This document shows, in pieces, positions 46,285-54,429 of a stretch of 64,000 nucleotides of DNA (its first letter is position 1; each line of letters begins with the position of its first letter). The translations under genes and the position numbers were made by a program. Source of the DNA: Nonomuraea deserti (GTDB taxonomy: Bacteria; Actinomycetota; Actinomycetes; Streptosporangiales; Streptosporangiaceae); NCBI RefSeq assembly GCF_004348685.1, contig NZ_SMKO01000014.1, positions 1 to 64,000 of the forward strand, read 5' to 3'. The notes under the pieces were generated by a model that saw only the letters and a program-made list of their open reading frames with translations, did not search any database and had not been told where the DNA came from.

Positions 46285-47287
46285 CGGCGGACAGGTCCTT
46301 GACCGGGGTCGAGGGGTCCATGTCGACGGCGTTCGCGAGCTGCGGCACGAGCACGTCGAGCGCGTAGAGCAGCGCGTCCGGCCCGCTGTAGGACAGCGCG
46401 CCGCCGAGAGGGGTGGAGAAGTCCGTGTAGATCGTGCGGTCGGTCTTGACCACCTTCAGGCGGGAGAAGACCGGCGATTCCAGCATCTTGGCCCTGGTCG
46501 CGCCGTTGACGAACAGCACGTCGCGGTCGAGCAGGTCGAGCCGCTCCTCGCTGATCTCGTCGGACTCGCTCTGAGCGGCGAAGCCGAGCGCGTCGAACAG
46601 CGCGCGGCGCGGGTCGCGGGCCGGGATCAGCCAGTGCTGCCCGTTCTCCGGCCCGAAGTCCACCACGAGGGTCTTGCCGGCGAACTCGGGATGCTCCTGC
46701 TTCGCCTCGGCGATCCTCGCGTTGACCTCGTCGACGAGCGCCTGAGCCTCTGCGGACTTGCCCAGCGCCTTGCCCGTGGTGAGCGTCTGGACGTCCCACG
46801 GGGTCTGCTCGTCGGCGTAGTCGCCCGACTGGATCACCGTGGGCGCGATCTGGGAGAGCTTGTCGTAGGTCTCCTTGTTGACGGTCTCGTAGATGGCGAT
46901 GATCAGGTCGGGCCGTTGCTTGATGATGGCCTCGAAGTTCAGCTCCGCCGAGAACGTGGACAGCTGCTTGCCGCCCAGTGCCGCCTTGACCCACGGGAAG
47001 TTCGTGTACTCGTCGAACCACGCGCGCGTGCTGACCGGCACCACACCCAGCGCGAGCGCGAAGTCCTGATCGTTCCATCCGACGGTGACGACCCGGGACG
47101 GCCTGGCCTCGATCGTGGTGCTGCCGAACTTGTGGTCGATGGTGACCGGGAACGCGGGATCGGCGGACGCGGCGGCCCGCGGCGCCTCGGCTTGCGTTCC
47201 CGCCGAGCACGAGATCAGCGAAGCCGCCAGGAGGACGCCCGGCACAGTGCTGACTAAGGCTCGCCGAAGCGCGCGGAAACTGATCAT
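46277..47287 (-). CDS. Iron-siderophore-binding lipoprotein (FecB/FhuD family)
   Basis: 336 residues from the ATG at 47287. It is preferred over the longer frame because AGAAGGAC precedes it and because it begins a lipoprotein signal ending LISC (Cys27). The mature part is a periplasmic-binding-protein fold: [22 protein letters not shown], then [17 protein letters not shown], both typical of siderophore-binding proteins. It should capture the ferric siderophore outside the membrane and hand it to the FecCD/FecE importer encoded at 16522-19441. It is divergent from panD across a shared iron box. Its last eight bases overlap the convergent NRPS stop. Confidence 0.93.
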   Translation of the reverse strand: MISFRALRRALVSTVPGVLLAASLISCSAGTQAEAPRAAASADPAFPVTIDHKFGSTTIEARPSRVVTVGWNDQDFALALGVVPVSTRAWFDEYTNFPWVKAALGGKQLSTFSAELNFEAIIKQRPDLIIAIYETVNKETYDKLSQIAPTVIQSGDYADEQTPWDVQTLTTGKALGKSAEAQALVDEVNARIAEAKQEHPEFAGKTLVVDFGPENGQHWLIPARDPRRALFDALGFAAQSESDEISEERLDLLDRDVLFVNGATRAKMLESPVFSRLKVVKTDRTIYTDFSTPLGGALSYSGPDALLYALDVLVPQLANAVDMDPSTPVKDLSAVT

Positions 47288-47321
47288 CTGCGGTCCTTCT
47301 GGCCAGGTTATGGGATGCAAC

Positions 47322-47340
47322 TTAGGATAGCATTACCTAA
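47322..47340. promoter_or_regulatory. IdeR/DmdR iron box between the binding-protein gene and panD
   Basis: TTAGGATAGCATTACCTAA matches 16 of 19 consensus positions. It is 34 bases upstream of the binding-protein ATG and 21 bases upstream of the panD ATG, so it probably represses both directions. Confidence 0.85.
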
Positions 47341-47361
47341 CATTGATCATGGGAGCTGAAG

Positions 47362-47769
47362 ATGCAGCGCATCCTGCTCGGCGGGAAGATCCATCGGGCC
47401 ACCGTGACCCAGGCCGACCTCCACTACGTCGGGTCCATCACCATCGACAAGGTCCTCATGGACGCGGCCGGGCTCATCGAGGGGGAGCAGGTCCACGTCG
47501 TGAACATCACCAACGGGTCACGGCTGGTCACGTACGCCATCGAAGGCGAAGCACGTTCGGGCGTCATCGGCATCAACGGGGCCGCCGCCCACCTCGTGTC
47601 GCCCGGAGACCTCGTGATCATCATGTCCTTCCTGCATGTGGCCGACGACGAGGCCGGATCGCACGTCCCCTTCGTGGTGCACGTCGACGGGCGCAACCGG
47701 ATCGTCGACGTCGGGGCCGACCCGGCCGCTCCCGTCCCTGGCTCGGCCACCCAGGTCAGCGGTCGGTGA
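47362..47769 (+). CDS. panD: Aspartate 1-decarboxylase (beta-alanine supply)
   Basis: 135 residues, normal length. The self-processing site Gly24-Ser25 (HYVGSITID) that yields the pyruvoyl cofactor is intact, as are [14 protein letters not shown] and the [12 protein letters not shown]-like region ([14 protein letters not shown]). The enzyme turns L-aspartate into beta-alanine, normally for pantothenate. Here it sits inside a siderophore cluster, starts 21 bases after an iron box, and module 2 of the NRPS has a beta-alanine-type code. A dedicated precursor role is therefore likely. The 3' end overlaps the convergent formyltransferase by 14 bases. Confidence 0.95.
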   Translation: MQRILLGGKIHRATVTQADLHYVGSITIDKVLMDAAGLIEGEQVHVVNITNGSRLVTYAIEGEARSGVIGINGAAAHLVSPGDLVIIMSFLHVADDEAGSHVPFVVHVDGRNRIVDVGADPAAPVPGSATQVSGR

Positions 47770-48697
47770 GATAGCCGCCCATCGTGCGGAAAACCTCCGT
47801 GGCGGGCAGGTCCGCACCCGACTCCGTGCGGACCTGCTCGATCACCAGCCCGTGGCCGCGCCCCCTCCGAGCCTCCGGGCCGGCGACGATGACCACTCCG
47901 TCGCCTTCACGGATGAACACCCGGCCGGGGGTCCCCCCGTACAGACCCTTCGACACGGACGCCTTCAGCACGCGGATGCGCTCACCCTTGTAGAACGTGA
48001 AAGCGTTCGGGTACGGGTCGGACTGCGCGCGCACCAGCCGCTCGATGTCCTCCGCCGGCCAGCTCCAGACGATGCGGCTGTCCTCGACGGACCGTTTGTG
48101 GAAGAAGCTCGCCTTCGACCGGTCCTGGGCGACCGGGGCCGCCCGGCCGCTCCCGATGAGCGCGAGCGCGTCCCGCACGATCGGGCGGATCAGCGCCACG
48201 GTCCTGTGAAACAGGTCCGTGGCCGTGTCGGAAGGCCCGACGCGTACGGCGCGCTGCAGCACGATGTCGCCGGCGTCCAGCTCCTCGTCCATCAGGTGAG
48301 CGGTGACGCCCACCTCCTCCTCCCCGTTGATCAGCGCCCAGATCAGCGGCGAGAAGCCGGCGTAGGCGGGCAGCAGCGAGTCGTGCACGTTCAGGGTGCC
48401 GTGGCGGGGCAGCCTGAAGATCTCCGGCGGGATCCAGGTGCGCCAGTTGTTGGCGACGATGATGTCCGGCTCCGCCTCCTTGAGCGCGGTGACGAGCTCG
48501 TCGTCCGGCCTGGCGCGTAGCAGCACGGGAACGCCGTGCCCGGCCGCCAGATCGGCCACCGAGTCGTCCCAGATCTTCTCGTAGGCGTGCTCGCTCTTGG
48601 GGTGTGTCACGGCGAGCACCACGTCGTGGCCGGATTCCAGCAGTGCCTGCAACGTACGGTGTCCCCAGGTCTGGTAGCCGAACATCGCAACCCGCAT
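47756..48697 (-). CDS. N5-hydroxyornithine formyltransferase (CchA/FxbA-like)
   Basis: 313 residues. It resembles methionyl-tRNA formyltransferase: the catalytic Asn and His appear in [16 protein letters not shown] and the Asp in EELDAGDIV. It should transfer a formyl group from 10-formyltetrahydrofolate to the N5-hydroxyl amine of hydroxyornithine, giving the starter for module 1. Homologous genes serve coelichelin (cchA) and exochelin (fxbA). It has its own iron box 25 bases upstream and overlaps panD tail to tail by 14 bases. Confidence 0.92.
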   Translation of the reverse strand: MRVAMFGYQTWGHRTLQALLESGHDVVLAVTHPKSEHAYEKIWDDSVADLAAGHGVPVLLRARPDDELVTALKEAEPDIIVANNWRTWIPPEIFRLPRHGTLNVHDSLLPAYAGFSPLIWALINGEEEVGVTAHLMDEELDAGDIVLQRAVRVGPSDTATDLFHRTVALIRPIVRDALALIGSGRAAPVAQDRSKASFFHKRSVEDSRIVWSWPAEDIERLVRAQSDPYPNAFTFYKGERIRVLKASVSKGLYGGTPGRVFIREGDGVVIVAGPEARRGRGHGLVIEQVRTESGADLPATEVFRTMGGYLTDR

Positions 48698-48722
48698 GTG
48701 CGCCTCCTGTGGCTAGGCCTAA

Positions 48723-48741
48723 TTAGGTGAGCCTAACCTAA
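48723..48741. promoter_or_regulatory. IdeR/DmdR iron box upstream of the formyltransferase
   Basis: TTAGGTGAGCCTAACCTAA matches 18 of 19 consensus positions, the best of the three. A flanking CTAATTAGG could form a second overlapping half-site. Confidence 0.92.
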
Positions 48742-48831
48742 ATATCAGGATGCGCGAGTCTCGCTCCTTAGGCCTGCTGCGGTATGCGGGAAATGTCGCG
48801 AAACTGTCGACATCAGATCATAAAAGGACAG

Positions 48832-48861
48832 TTGACTGAAGAATTACTGATCAACTACTGT
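48832..48861 (+). promoter_or_regulatory. Possible promoter for the WXG/LysM gene
   Basis: TTGACT (48832-48837), an 18-base spacer and TACTGT (48856-48861) resemble a housekeeping sigma-factor promoter. The region is locally AT-rich. It is about 110 bases upstream of the start at 48974. There is no direct evidence of transcription. Confidence 0.4.
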
Positions 48862-48973
48862 CTAGCAGATTACGGCCAAACAAGCCGCTCCTCCCAGCGG
48901 AGCCGTACCGGCACGAGACCCGCGGCGGTAATCCCGCCGAGCGGTCACGTCGTCCCAGTCCATAAGGAAGTGC

Positions 48974-50830
48974 ATGGCCAGTAGTGGTTTCAGCTACGCC
49001 GGCCCGGAGGGGCTTGAGCATCTCAAGCGGGCGGGCATGAGAAGCCAGGAAGCGGGCGAGAGCCTCGCCGAGATCCGCAGGTCGTTCGTCACACACGCGA
49101 AGGGCGACGTCAACTCGTACGCCCTGATCCAGGACGGCGCGGCGGAACTCGCCAGCGGCTACAACCAGTTCTTCCGCGACCTGTCCGACTCCATGTACCG
49201 GCGTGGCAGCGCTCTGAGTAACTGCGGGAGCAACCTGAAGTACTCCGCGGCCAATTACGGCTGGAGCGAGCGCCTCCTCCCGCCCGATGACCCGCCCCCC
49301 TTCCGCGAGAACGTCGAGCTGCCCGATCCCGGCACCCTGTCCGTGACGTTCAACGCGACACTCGACCTGCTCGGCCTCGGCGACGACTACGAGCGCAAGC
49401 TCCTCGAGATGCAGCAGGCGTGCAAGGACACGGCACGCCGGCTCCGGGCGCTGCAGCCCGACATCGACGCGGTCGAGGACGAGGTCGAGAAGGCGCGATG
49501 GGGCGGAGACGCCGCCCAGACCTACCACGCGGCCTGGACGGAGTACGTCAACCCCTCCGGCGGCGGGAGAGACCAGGCCCAGACCCTGGAACAGTGGGCC
49601 GCGCGCTCCGAGCACTCCGCCGAGATCCTCGGCAACGCAGTCGACGAGACCCAAAGGTCCAAGCACCTCGTCAAGCGCACCCTGCAGACGCTCGCGGCGA
49701 TCGGCGTCATCATGGCCGGAGCGGCGATCCTCAACCCGGCGGTACGCGCCTTCCTCGTGCGGATGGCCAAGGCTCTCAGGCAACGCGCCATGCTGGTGAT
49801 CAAGCTCCTGCGCGCCAGGCTCAAGCTGCTGGGCAAGGGCTTCGGGTCAAGCGTGGCCGCACGCGGCCCGGTGCTGAGCGGATTCATGAAGAACGGGCTT
49901 GGTGTCGCCGGCGCCAACTACATTAACTCCTCGATAGCGAACAGCTTTCGGGGCGTCGAAAATCCCTGGGCGATTTCCCCGGGCATGTTGGGCACCCTAG
50001 CCTTCCTGTTCGGTCTCGGTGGCGGCTTCGCGCTCGTGAAGAACATAGGCGCGGTCACCAGACTCGCGCAGGCCCACCCCGTGAGGTTCACCATGGGGCT
50101 CGAGTTCGGCCTCAACGCCGGCGCGGCCACGGCCCTGAGCATGACGTTCGAAAACAAGAGCTTCGGCGCCGCGCTCAAGGATGGCCTCATCGTCGGAGGA
50201 GTCGGTGCGGCCTTCGGCCTGGGAAGCTACGCGGCGCTCCGTGACGCGACCGGCCTGAAGCACCTCGCCTGGCGCAAGGCGAACAAGTGGGGGACCGTGA
50301 AGTTCAGTGCGGGCGGCCCGATGTCGGCCACCAACGTCCGCTACGGACGGATTCTGCCAGGGAACCATCTCGCCCAGATGAAGCTCAGCGACGGCACCAA
50401 GATCTGGCTCCCGAAGAACGGCCTCACCTACCGGGCCAGGCAGATCGGGCCGATCAACTCCTTCCTGCAGCTGGACCCCTTCTGGAAGAACCGCATCCTC
50501 GGCCTTATTCCCGGAACGATCAACTACACCCTGGTGCCCCGCGGTCAGAGCGAGCCCGTCGACCTGACGATCCCCGACTACCGGAACTGGGACCACGGCT
50601 CCAATGCCGAGCCGCCGCGGTCCGGCTCCGGGCAACCGCCCGGCGCCACCACGCACACGGTGCGATCCGGCGACACGCTGGAGGCGATCGCTCAGCGCGA
50701 ATACGGCAGCGCGCGCTACGCGTCGCTCCTCCAGCAGGCCAACTGGCAGCTCGACGGCATCAATCAGGGCCACCTGTCCCCCGGCCAGCAGCTGGTGATC
50801 CCGGAACTCGAGAAAGAGAAGGTTTCCTAG
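48974..50830 (+). CDS. WXG-like / transmembrane / LysM protein of unknown function
   Basis: 618 residues, no clear named family. Residues 1-100 are helical and resemble WXG100-type secretion targets. A second helical stretch holds a WGG motif (Trp176) followed by YHAAW. Hydrophobic segments at about 239-258, 336-356 and 400-420 are probable membrane spans. A C-terminal LysM domain (561-610, HTVRSGDTLEAIAQREYG to SPGQQLVIP) should bind peptidoglycan. Together this suggests an envelope protein related to type VII (ESX-like) systems, possibly an effector or its carrier. It faces a YbaB-like gene, a common neighbour of such loci in actinomycetes. Function unknown. Confidence 0.75.
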   Translation: MASSGFSYAGPEGLEHLKRAGMRSQEAGESLAEIRRSFVTHAKGDVNSYALIQDGAAELASGYNQFFRDLSDSMYRRGSALSNCGSNLKYSAANYGWSERLLPPDDPPPFRENVELPDPGTLSVTFNATLDLLGLGDDYERKLLEMQQACKDTARRLRALQPDIDAVEDEVEKARWGGDAAQTYHAAWTEYVNPSGGGRDQAQTLEQWAARSEHSAEILGNAVDETQRSKHLVKRTLQTLAAIGVIMAGAAILNPAVRAFLVRMAKALRQRAMLVIKLLRARLKLLGKGFGSSVAARGPVLSGFMKNGLGVAGANYINSSIANSFRGVENPWAISPGMLGTLAFLFGLGGGFALVKNIGAVTRLAQAHPVRFTMGLEFGLNAGAATALSMTFENKSFGAALKDGLIVGGVGAAFGLGSYAALRDATGLKHLAWRKANKWGTVKFSAGGPMSATNVRYGRILPGNHLAQMKLSDGTKIWLPKNGLTYRARQIGPINSFLQLDPFWKNRILGLIPGTINYTLVPRGQSEPVDLTIPDYRNWDHGSNAEPPRSGSGQPPGATTHTVRSGDTLEAIAQREYGSARYASLLQQANWQLDGINQGHLSPGQQLVIPELEKEKVS

Positions 50831-50840
50831 GACGAAACCC

Positions 50841-50878
50841 GGACGGCGCCTCACCGGCGTGCACACGAGGCGCCGTCC
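50841..50878. terminator. Bidirectional hairpin terminator
   Basis: Perfect 12-bp stem (50841-50852 with 50867-50878) with a 14-base loop between two convergent stops. Confidence 0.75.
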
Positions 50879-50882
50879 CGGG

Positions 50883-51647
50883 TCACCGGCGCCTGTCCCG
50901 GGAGCCGTCCGCGGACGCCGCGCCGGCGCCGGTTCCGGCATCGAGATCCGGGAAGGCATCGAAGACCTTCTCCTCCGCCTTCGCGACGACCGCGCGCCGG
51001 GCCTCGCGGACGGCTGCCAGAATGTCCTCCGCCAGCACGTGACTGTCCAGCCGCATGGCACGGCCCCCGATGCCGATCTCGCGGACGCGTCCGCGCGCGT
51101 CCGCGGTCGCCGTGACGTGCCCGGACGCATTCGCGCCCGTGCCGGTCACGCTCTCCAGCTCGCCGTACTGCTTCTCCAGGAAATCGGGCACCCGCGACTC
51201 GTCTTCGTCCGCCACTTCATCCGCCACGGAGCCAGAGCCGGACATCTCCAAGAGCCGGCGGAGAACGGCGCCCACAGCCCGCCCGTCCCGGTCGGTCGCC
51301 AGGCTCTCGCCGAGCGGGTCAGAGGTGATCGAGGAAAGCCTGGCGCCGTCCAGGATCTCCTGCGCCTGCCGTTGTGCGTCCCGTTGCGCCGCGCTGAGCA
51401 CCGCGGCCACATCCTCGGCGAGACGACCCGCGTCACGCCGCATCACGCGCGGATCGAGAGCGAGCGAAACGATCGCACCCTCGGCGTCGGCCCTTGCCCT
51501 GACCATCCTGTCGGCACTCTCGCCGACCCCGACGATGTCCCGATCGCGATCCCGCGCTGCCAAGGATTCCCGCACCATCTGTTCGACTTTGCCGTTGATC
51601 GCGGCCATGATCTCGCGATCGTCGTCCTGGCCGGAGAGCGTAGCCAT
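50883..51647 (-). CDS. Protein with two YbaB/EbfC-like halves
   Basis: 254 residues from the ATG at 51647, which has GGAG six bases upstream; a longer TTG start at 51659 is less likely. Two segments resemble the YbaB/EbfC fold: the first around VRARADAEGAIVSLALDPRV, the second around ASGHVTATADARGRVREIGI. Each is followed by an amphipathic helix. An acidic linker (about residues 130-160) joins them. Single-domain YbaB proteins bind DNA as dimers; this may be a fused pseudo-dimer. In actinomycetes YbaB-like genes often neighbour WXG100/type VII genes, as here. Function unknown. Confidence 0.6.
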   Translation of the reverse strand: MATLSGQDDDREIMAAINGKVEQMVRESLAARDRDRDIVGVGESADRMVRARADAEGAIVSLALDPRVMRRDAGRLAEDVAAVLSAAQRDAQRQAQEILDGARLSSITSDPLGESLATDRDGRAVGAVLRRLLEMSGSGSVADEVADEDESRVPDFLEKQYGELESVTGTGANASGHVTATADARGRVREIGIGGRAMRLDSHVLAEDILAAVREARRAVVAKAEEKVFDAFPDLDAGTGAGAASADGSRDRRR

Positions 51648-51946
51648 GCGGCACTCCAATGATCATGCGTCCCTGTCAGCCCGCCAGTTTAGGGCACCCG
51701 ATATGTCCAACCCCCACAGTCCGGATGACGGCCGAACGCGTACGCGACCCGGCACCTGCACCCTCTCGGCCCTCTTGGACGGCTCCGCATGTGGGCGGGC
51801 TTCCCGTCCCGGGCGGGTGCGCCGTTCCCCGAACGCCAGGAGGGACACGCCGTACGACTCGGGCGACCGGCCGGTGGACGAGGCCCCGGGCGAAGAGCAC
51901 ACGCTCAGTGCGGGGACCGGCGCCGGCAGTGGCTGCGCGGTGGAGG

Positions 51947-52029
51947 TGCCGGAAGCGGGATTCGAACCCGCACGCCCTTTCGAGCAGACGCTTTTGAGGC
52001 GTCCATGTCTGCCATTCCATCATTCCGGC
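51947..52029 (-). tRNA. tRNA-Leu (anticodon CAA)
   Basis: 83 nt. The acceptor stem GCCGGAA pairs with TTCCGGC, and the discriminator base is A. The T-loop is GGTTCGAATCC. The anticodon loop CTCAAAA on a GACGC/GCGTC stem gives CAA, which reads TTG leucine codons. A long variable arm is present, as expected for class II tRNA-Leu. CCA is not fully encoded. Confidence 0.95.
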
Positions 52030-52135
52030 TGATTTTCCGGACTTGTCCGGATCAATGCTACGCTCCGCCGCCGAAGATGATCAGCAACGGTGGCAGCGTG
52101 GATCTAATCTACCGGACGTCTGTACTCTTGCGCTC

Positions 52136-52720
52136 GTGAGTACGCAGCGGCGAGTAGTGATCGCGGAAGACGAGGCCCTGATCCGCCTCGACCTCAAGGA
52201 GATGCTCCAGGAGGACGGCTACGTCGTCGTGGGCGAGGCCGGTGACGGCGAGCAGGCGATCCGGCTGGCCGCGGAGCTGAGACCCGATCTCGTCATTCTC
52301 GACGTCAAGATGCCCGTGCTCGACGGCATCTCCGCGGCCGAGCGCATCGTGGGCGAGCGCATCGCCCCGTGCCTCATCCTGACCGCGTTCTCCCAGCGTG
52401 ACCTGGTCGAACGGGCCAGGGACGCGGGGGCGATGGCCTACCTGGTCAAGCCGTTCACGAAGGCGGACCTGGTGCCCGCCATCGAGATGGCGGTCAGCAG
52501 GCACGAGGAGATGGTGGCGCTGGCCGCCGAGGTGTCGAGCCTGTCGGAGCGGCTGGAGACGCGGAAGCTGGTCGAGCGCGCCAAGGGGCAGCTGATGACG
52601 CAGCACGGCTGGAGCGAGCCCCAGGCGTTCAGGTGGATCCAGAAGGCGTCGATGGACCGGCGGCTGAGCATGCGGGAGGTTGCTCAGATCGTTATAGACG
52701 ACGCGGCCGAGCGGGGCTGA
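52136..52720 (+). CDS. ANTAR-domain response regulator (PdtaR-like)
   Basis: 194 residues from the GTG at 52136. The N-terminal receiver domain (about 1-120) has the acidic pair in IAEDEALIRLD, the phospho-acceptor Asp in LVILDVKMP, and the conserved Thr and Lys (LTAFSQ, LVKPF). The C-terminal ANTAR domain (LETRKLVERAKGQLMTQHGW) binds tandem RNA hairpins and prevents termination in known relatives such as mycobacterial PdtaR. The partner histidine kinase is not in this window. The unit ends at hairpins downstream. Confidence 0.94.
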   Translation: MSTQRRVVIAEDEALIRLDLKEMLQEDGYVVVGEAGDGEQAIRLAAELRPDLVILDVKMPVLDGISAAERIVGERIAPCLILTAFSQRDLVERARDAGAMAYLVKPFTKADLVPAIEMAVSRHEEMVALAAEVSSLSERLETRKLVERAKGQLMTQHGWSEPQAFRWIQKASMDRRLSMREVAQIVIDDAAERG

Positions 52721-53067
52721 GGCGCCCCGCACCACGGGATGTGACCCGTGGCGCCGCGGCCGGGGCGGAGACCCCGGGTTCCGCGTCGCGCTCCCCGGCT
52801 GCGCGATCGCGGGCCGCCTCCGAATTCCCTTATGTCCCACGATTCCCAAGTATTACGGCCCTGCCTCGAAATTTCGGGTCAGGGCCGTTCCTGTGTGATG
52901 TCTCCGTAACTGTGGCGGAACATCCCATTACTATGGGTATTTAGGACATTACGAATCAGCATAAAAGCCGCGTAACAACCCCTGGACGTCCCATCTGAGA
53001 GGCATGCTGAGCTGGGAGAACCCGGCGAAGGGGACGTTCCTTCGCTGAGATTGGGGGAGACTTTTTT
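52721..53067. other. Intergenic region with hairpins before livK1
   Basis: No coding potential. It holds a small GC hairpin (52732-52738 with 52745-52751), the larger hairpin at 52855-52888, and AT-rich sequence from about 52900 to 52980 that likely contains the livK1 promoter. CCCAT-N4-ATGGG (52923-52936) is a short dyad that could be an operator. Confidence 0.5.
52855..52888 (+). terminator. Hairpin terminator after the response regulator
   Basis: 9-bp outer stem (52855-52863 with 52880-52888), an inner CGAAATTTCG palindrome, then TTCCTGT. Almost the whole element pairs. Confidence 0.65.
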
Positions 53068-54369
53068 ATGATCCGTATTGCTCCAGCGGGACGCCTGCTG
53101 GCCGTCGCGGCCGCGGCGAGCCTGGCCCTGACGGCCTGTGGCGGCGGTGGTGGCGACACGTCGGCGCAGGAGCCCGCGCCGGGATCGTCGTCCGCCGCGT
53201 CCTCGGCACCCGCGGCGAAGGGCGACGGCACGCTGACCCTCGGCACGGTGTTGCCGCAGACGGGCTCGCTGGCGTTCCTCGGCCCGCCCGAGTTCGCCGG
53301 CGTCGACCAGGCCGTCAAGGAGATCAACGACGCCGGGGGAGTGCTCGGCAAGCCGGTCAAGACGATCCACACCGACTCGGGTGACACGACGACCAACATC
53401 GCGTCGCAGTCGGTGGACAAGCTGCTGGCGCAGAAGGTGGACGCGATCGTGGGAGCGGCGTCGTCGTCGGTGTCGGAGTCCATCATCGACAAGGTCACGG
53501 GCGCCGGCGTGGTGCAGTTCTCGCCGGCCAACACCTCCGACGCGTTCACCACGATCAAGGACAACGGCCTCTACTTCCGTACGGCGCCGCCGGACAGGCT
53601 GCAGGGCCGCGTGCTGGGCGACCTGATCGCCGCCGACGGCAACGACACCATCGGCATCCTGGCCATGCAGGACTCCTACGGCTCCGGCCTGGCCGACCAG
53701 GTCACCAAGACCGCCGAGGCAGCGGGTGCGAGCGTCGTGGAGCGGGTCGACTACGACCCGAAGGCGCCGGAGTTCTCCGCCGACGTGGCGCGGATCAAGG
53801 CGAAGAACCCGAAGGCGGTCGTGCTGATCGGCTTCGAGGAGGGCGCCAAGGTCATCGCGGAGCTGGTCAAGCAGGGCCTGTCGGCCGACAAGGTCAAGTG
53901 GTACATGGTGGACGGCAACATGTCGAACACCAACTACGTGAAGATGCCCAAGGGCACGCTCACGGGCGTCAAGGGCACCATCCCGGGCGCCGAGGCCCCT
54001 GACGACTTCAGGAAGAAGCTCAAGAAGCTCGATGCCGAGCTCGACGACTTCACGTACTCGGCGGAGTCGTACGACGCGGCGAACCTGATCGCCCTGGCCG
54101 CCGAGGCGGCGAAGGACGACTCCGGCGCGTCGATCGCGGGCAAGCTGGCCGAGGTCAGCAAGGGCGGCGAGAAGTGCAAGATCTTCAAGGAGTGCGCCGC
54201 CCTGCTGAAGGAGGGCAAGGACATCGACTACGACGGCGTCAGCGGCCCGGTCGAGTTCAACGACGCCGGTGACCCGGCGGTCGCCACCATCGGCATCTAC
54301 CAGTACGGCGAGAACAACACCTACGACACCAAGGCGCTGGAGTACCGCACCGGCAACATCGAGGGCTGA
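53068..54369 (+). CDS. Branched-chain amino acid ABC transporter substrate-binding lipoprotein, copy 1
   Basis: 433 residues. A signal peptide ends at the lipobox LTAC (Cys24), followed by a Gly-rich spacer. The mature domain is the LivJ/LivK type-I binding fold: LTLGTVLPQTGSLAFLGPPE, then IVGAASSSVSESIID. It should bind leucine/isoleucine/valine or a related ligand outside the membrane for LivHMGF. A GGGGGAGA ribosome-binding site precedes the ATG. It is a close paralog of the gene at 55446; a lipoprotein gene lies between them in the opposite direction. Confidence 0.93.
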   Translation: MIRIAPAGRLLAVAAAASLALTACGGGGGDTSAQEPAPGSSSAASSAPAAKGDGTLTLGTVLPQTGSLAFLGPPEFAGVDQAVKEINDAGGVLGKPVKTIHTDSGDTTTNIASQSVDKLLAQKVDAIVGAASSSVSESIIDKVTGAGVVQFSPANTSDAFTTIKDNGLYFRTAPPDRLQGRVLGDLIAADGNDTIGILAMQDSYGSGLADQVTKTAEAAGASVVERVDYDPKAPEFSADVARIKAKNPKAVVLIGFEEGAKVIAELVKQGLSADKVKWYMVDGNMSNTNYVKMPKGTLTGVKGTIPGAEAPDDFRKKLKKLDAELDDFTYSAESYDAANLIALAAEAAKDDSGASIAGKLAEVSKGGEKCKIFKECAALLKEGKDIDYDGVSGPVEFNDAGDPAVATIGIYQYGENNTYDTKALEYRTGNIEG

Positions 54370-54373
54370 CCTC

Positions 54374-54429
54374 CGGCTTCGGCCGCTGAGCGACCCGCCG
54401 CACGGCGGGTCGCTCAGCGGCCGAAGCCG
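54374..54429. terminator. Perfect 27-bp hairpin between livK1 and the convergent lipoprotein gene
   Basis: Arms 54374-54400 and 54403-54429 are exact reverse complements with only two unpaired bases between them. The right arm covers the stop codon and last codons of the minus-strand gene. Confidence 0.8.

Larger units (their letters stand above)
15134..48741. other. Exochelin-like hydroxamate siderophore biosynthesis and uptake cluster
   Basis: The cluster runs from the first iron box (15134) to the third (48723-48741). It encodes precursor supply (ornithine N-hydroxylase, formyltransferase, aspartate decarboxylase), assembly (MbtH and a six-module NRPS with thioesterase), export (a heterodimeric ABC exporter) and uptake (binding protein, two permeases, ATPase). 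The predicted peptide is formyl-hydroxyornithine, beta-alanine, hydroxyornithine, threonine, hydroxyornithine, glycine. With three hydroxamates it could fill all six Fe(III) sites. I see no cluster-encoded regulator, ferri-siderophore esterase or reductase within these bounds. Confidence 0.88.

Noticed and set aside
51055-52032. Plus-strand open frames over 51055-52032
   Set aside because: They cover the YbaB-like gene and the tRNA-Leu in antisense and have no domain features.
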